A stretch of DNA of 64,000 nucleotides from the NCBI GenBank assembly GCA_018136815.1, contig CM030937.1:4772226-4836225 (forward strand), in the 5' to 3' direction. A program made the translations under genes and the position numbers. The stretch's first letter is position 1. Each line of letters starts with the position of its first letter. The notes beneath the pieces are model-generated. The model had not been told where the DNA came from. It saw nothing but the letters and a program-made list of their open reading frames with translations, and searched no databases. Of this stretch, positions 61,473 through 64,000 are shown piece by piece. This DNA comes from Isochrysis galbana (taxonomy: Eukaryota; Haptophyta; Isochrysidales; Isochrysidaceae).

Positions 61473-64000
61473 ATGCTCGAAGACCTTCGTACCATCCTCG
61501 GCGAGGGCCCCACGGACGACGAGCTTCGCAGGCTGCTCTCTCTCTCTGGCGGAGATGTGGCGGCTGCGGCCAACCGCTTCTTCGATGGAGGCGTGCCTGC
61601 AGCGCAGGCGGCGGCGCCCAGCTGCGCGGCGGCCTCGGACGACGTTATGGCTACGCTCTTCAAGACACTCGAGGACGTCGGGCGCAAGCTCGCCGGTGCG
61701 CGCGCGACGGGGCCAGTGGAGTCGTCTGTGCTGCAAGCCCCCCTCTCACCTTCCCCCCCTCCCTCCGCCCCCTGATCCTTGGGCTGACTCGCGCCTTGCC
61801 TGTCGCCGCAGAGCGTGACCAGCAGCTGGACACCACAACTAAGGTGTGTGAAGTGCTGCAGCGGCGCCTCACTGAGCTCGAGACCGCGCTCGCAGTGGCA
61901 GACGCCAACGAGAGCGAGCGGGCTGAGGCGCAGCATGAGCTTCACGCTGTGCAGGCAGATGCTGCAGGAGCCGGTTCGTCGGATAGAGCCGGTGAGCCCA
62001 ACCGGGATGGCGGCGCTCAGATCTCCAGTGGCCAGCTAGCTCCGGCCCTGCTCACACTGGCCGGCATGCCACTCCACCTGCTGCGGCTCGCCCTACCGCG
62101 GGTGCTGATGACGGCCTTGGGTCGGCTGCCAATGATGCGTTGGCTTGGCCGCATCATTGGCGTGATCCCCCGCCCGTCGCTCAAGCGTACGCGCGAGGAT
62201 GCGAGTGATGCAGGCGAGGCAGCTGCCGTGGCTCGAGCTATTGATGAGCCCGCAGAGGCAGAGGAGGATGACGCCGAGGAGAGTGACGAGGACGACGGGG
62301 ACGAGGACAGTGACGAGGACGACAGCGAGGACGAGGGGGAGGACAACGTCGTTGAAGAGTACGAGGAGGAGGGGCGCGTAGAGGCCGAAAACGGAGTGGA
62401 GCAAGTGGCCACCATCGCTGCGGCTGTGGCCGTATCGCAGGCAGCTGCTCAAGAGGCGCTCAAGCTACCTGTGGAGCTATTGAAGAGCATCTCAAGCTGG
62501 GAGGAACAGCAATCCGTAGCTGAGGCGGACTGGCGTCACCGGCAGGCTCGCCTCTCTGCGGAGTTCGAGGAGCGCAAGCGCCGGCTACAAGAGCGGCACA
62601 TGCAGGAGCGCAAAAAATTCCGCGACAGCTCGGACGAGGCACTGCGACCCATCTACCAAGAAGGCTCGGCGCTATGTGCGCAGCTCGAGGAGGTGCTGAG
62701 AGGCAAGCTATGCCGCTTCTCCGAGTCCATGCCTGGGTTGCTCGGCGCCGGGTCTTCCGCTGCTGCGATGCAGACGCAGGCTCACGCCTCGGCGAAGCGT
62801 GCATCGGGCCCTCTCGCGCGCATTACGGGAGTCACATTCGGACGGATCGACGCCCCAATCCGCACGATGCACATCGGGGGCCGCGTCGCCAATGGTGTCA
62901 CGGTGTCGTCAGGGCTTGTCGTCACGCTCGAAAAGCTCGTCGACCGCAACGGAATCGCGATGCTGCCACCCTCGGAGGATCCGATGCTTGGCTTTCGATC
63001 GCGCTCCAATACCGATGTGAAGCTGCCCTTGCGCTTGCTGGGCTCCATGGTGCACGTCCTTTCCACCGAGGAGGCTGCGGAGGCAATGCCGAATGGGAGC
63101 ACTGGCGAGACGTTTGTGGTTCGCTATGCTGGTGGCGAGAATGGTGCGCCGGTCGAACCCGTCCAGATATTGCCAGAGGGGCTCTCGCTCGCGGATTACG
63201 ACATCTCATTCGCCGCCGGAGTGTCCGCGATGCGTGTCGAGCACACCACCGATGGGCCCGTCAAGTGCAAGGCCGAGCCTGTCGCCCGCAAGCAAGTCTT
63301 TGCTGAGACGCCGCTCGAGCTCTACACACAAGAGATCGACGAGTCGACTCACAATATCGTGCAGTTGTACTTTTCAGACCTACGTGACGAGGTGGCAATA
63401 GATGTCCTGAACCTTACTGGCCGCGATCTCGAGTTGGACGACGCCGAATGTTGCGCCTTTCACGAGGACGCAACAGGCGCTGCTCTTAACTATAAAATCC
63501 TTGTGCGCGATGCTCGCGTAGCCGCGGTGCTGTACCAAGAGGGCGGCACCGTGCGCTCCTCACCATTTGTGGAGCACAGGCTCCCACTTCCCGGAGCCTA
63601 CGTCACTCTTAGCGATGGCAGCCTCGGCGTGCTCGGTCAATTGCCGCGTGGGTTGATTGTCGCCACGGAGCCGCGCGATCTCCCGGAGAACGCGCCCCAG
63701 TGGGCGCCGCGTGAGGGAATGCGCGCCAAGGGCAAGCACCCAGCAGAGCTGCCGGGGATGGCCGACGTGAAGATTGTCCAGCGGGACGGAGCCGTCGCAT
63801 GGCCCCCGGAGGAATGCTCCGTTCCAGTGTGCGCAATCCAGGCTGCGGCTGCCTCTCGACTCAGCTCGTGGCATGCGCAATGGGATGTTTGGTTGAAGGG
63901 CAAGACGTCTGCAGCGGAGGCGAAACTCGCTTCCATTGAGACGCGCCTTGCGGAGACCACCAAGACAGGCGGGGGACCTTCCGCCGTGTCAGAACTTACT
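61473..64000 (+). CDS. UBA-like, acidic, coiled-coil protein, 3' end outside window
   Basis: Exon 1 61473-61695 and exon 2 61812->64000, joined in phase 1 by a 116-bp intron GTGCGC...CCGCAG, giving GRKLAERDQQLD; 804 residues are visible and the frame is still open. Residues 1-40 (LRTILGEGPTDDELRRLLSL, DVAAAANRFFDG) look like a UBA-type ubiquitin-binding helix bundle. Next are a coiled coil (VCEVLQRRLTELETAL), a hydrophobic helix region (150-193), a basic RPSLKRTRED, a strongly acidic Asp/Glu/Ser tract (about 222-258) and a charged helix (FEERKRRLQERHMQERKKF). The C-terminal 400 residues are globular-looking with beta character (TFVVRYAGGENGAPVEPVQI, NIVQLYFSDLRDEVAIDVLN) but match no family I can name. 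Confidence 0.75.

Overview
This window looks like nuclear DNA of a GC-rich unicellular eukaryote, most likely a microalga with a secondary plastid (haptophyte or pelagophyte-like). Evidence for this is short spliceosomal introns (112-204 bp), several with a GTGCG donor, a eukaryotic eEF2, a Dpy-30/NDK axoneme-type protein, and one gene with a signal peptide followed by a Ser/Arg-rich stretch, as in complex-plastid targeting. The lineage is an inference; no rRNA or plastid gene is present to settle it.

Layout. 1-2664: eEF2 (5' end cut by the window). 4033-5645: a small MGQY-type gene broken by a 1.16-kb retroelement with an 18-bp target-site duplication. 6425-9346 (-): a four-exon glycan-related gene. 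9957-12942: a decayed chromodomain/piggyBac transposon followed by a copia RNase H scrap. 13.0-16.6 kb: strongly strand-skewed CCG-rich repeats. 17.9-28.2 kb (-): a large Ty3/gypsy chromovirus with gag and a 2338-aa pol ORF that contains a phage-type DNA-methyltransferase-like domain. 28.2-32.1 kb: fragments of a LINE, a hAT-like transposase and short retroelements. 32.1-33.2 kb (-): a secreted FkbM methyltransferase. 33.3-37.1 kb: G-rich low complexity and dispersed repeats. 37.1-39.1 kb (-): a broken LINE ORF1 split by an intron-like dispersed repeat. 41.2-42.4 kb: a two-exon Ser-rich gene. 44.5-47.55 kb: a 5'-truncated LINE with exact target-site duplication. 49.2-51.5 kb (-): a two-exon W/SQTQ-repeat protein with signal peptide. 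55.57-57.18 kb: an internally deleted LINE. 58.0-60.5 kb (-) and 61.5-64.0 kb (+): a divergent pair, a four-NDK/lamin-tail/Dpy-30 protein and a UBA-like acidic coiled-coil protein that runs off the window.

Two observations stand out. First, the Ty3/gypsy polyprotein carries, between gag and protease, a domain with the PPC and ENP signatures of cytosine-5 methyltransferases, closest in pattern to phage enzymes. Second, several otherwise different elements (the gypsy gag, an internally deleted LINE, a 0.2-kb element, the 1.16-kb element and isolated copies) start with the same 5' module: a small hairpin whose stem is kept by compensating base changes, then an ORF beginning MERA. In three copies the MERA module is exactly 39 codons, has KRPR at residues 29-32 and ends at CAG|GT, as a transferable leader exon would.

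The transposons dominate: about half of the window is recognisable mobile DNA or its debris. The host genes are few, short-introned, and most have pyrimidine-rich DNA upstream of the ATG.
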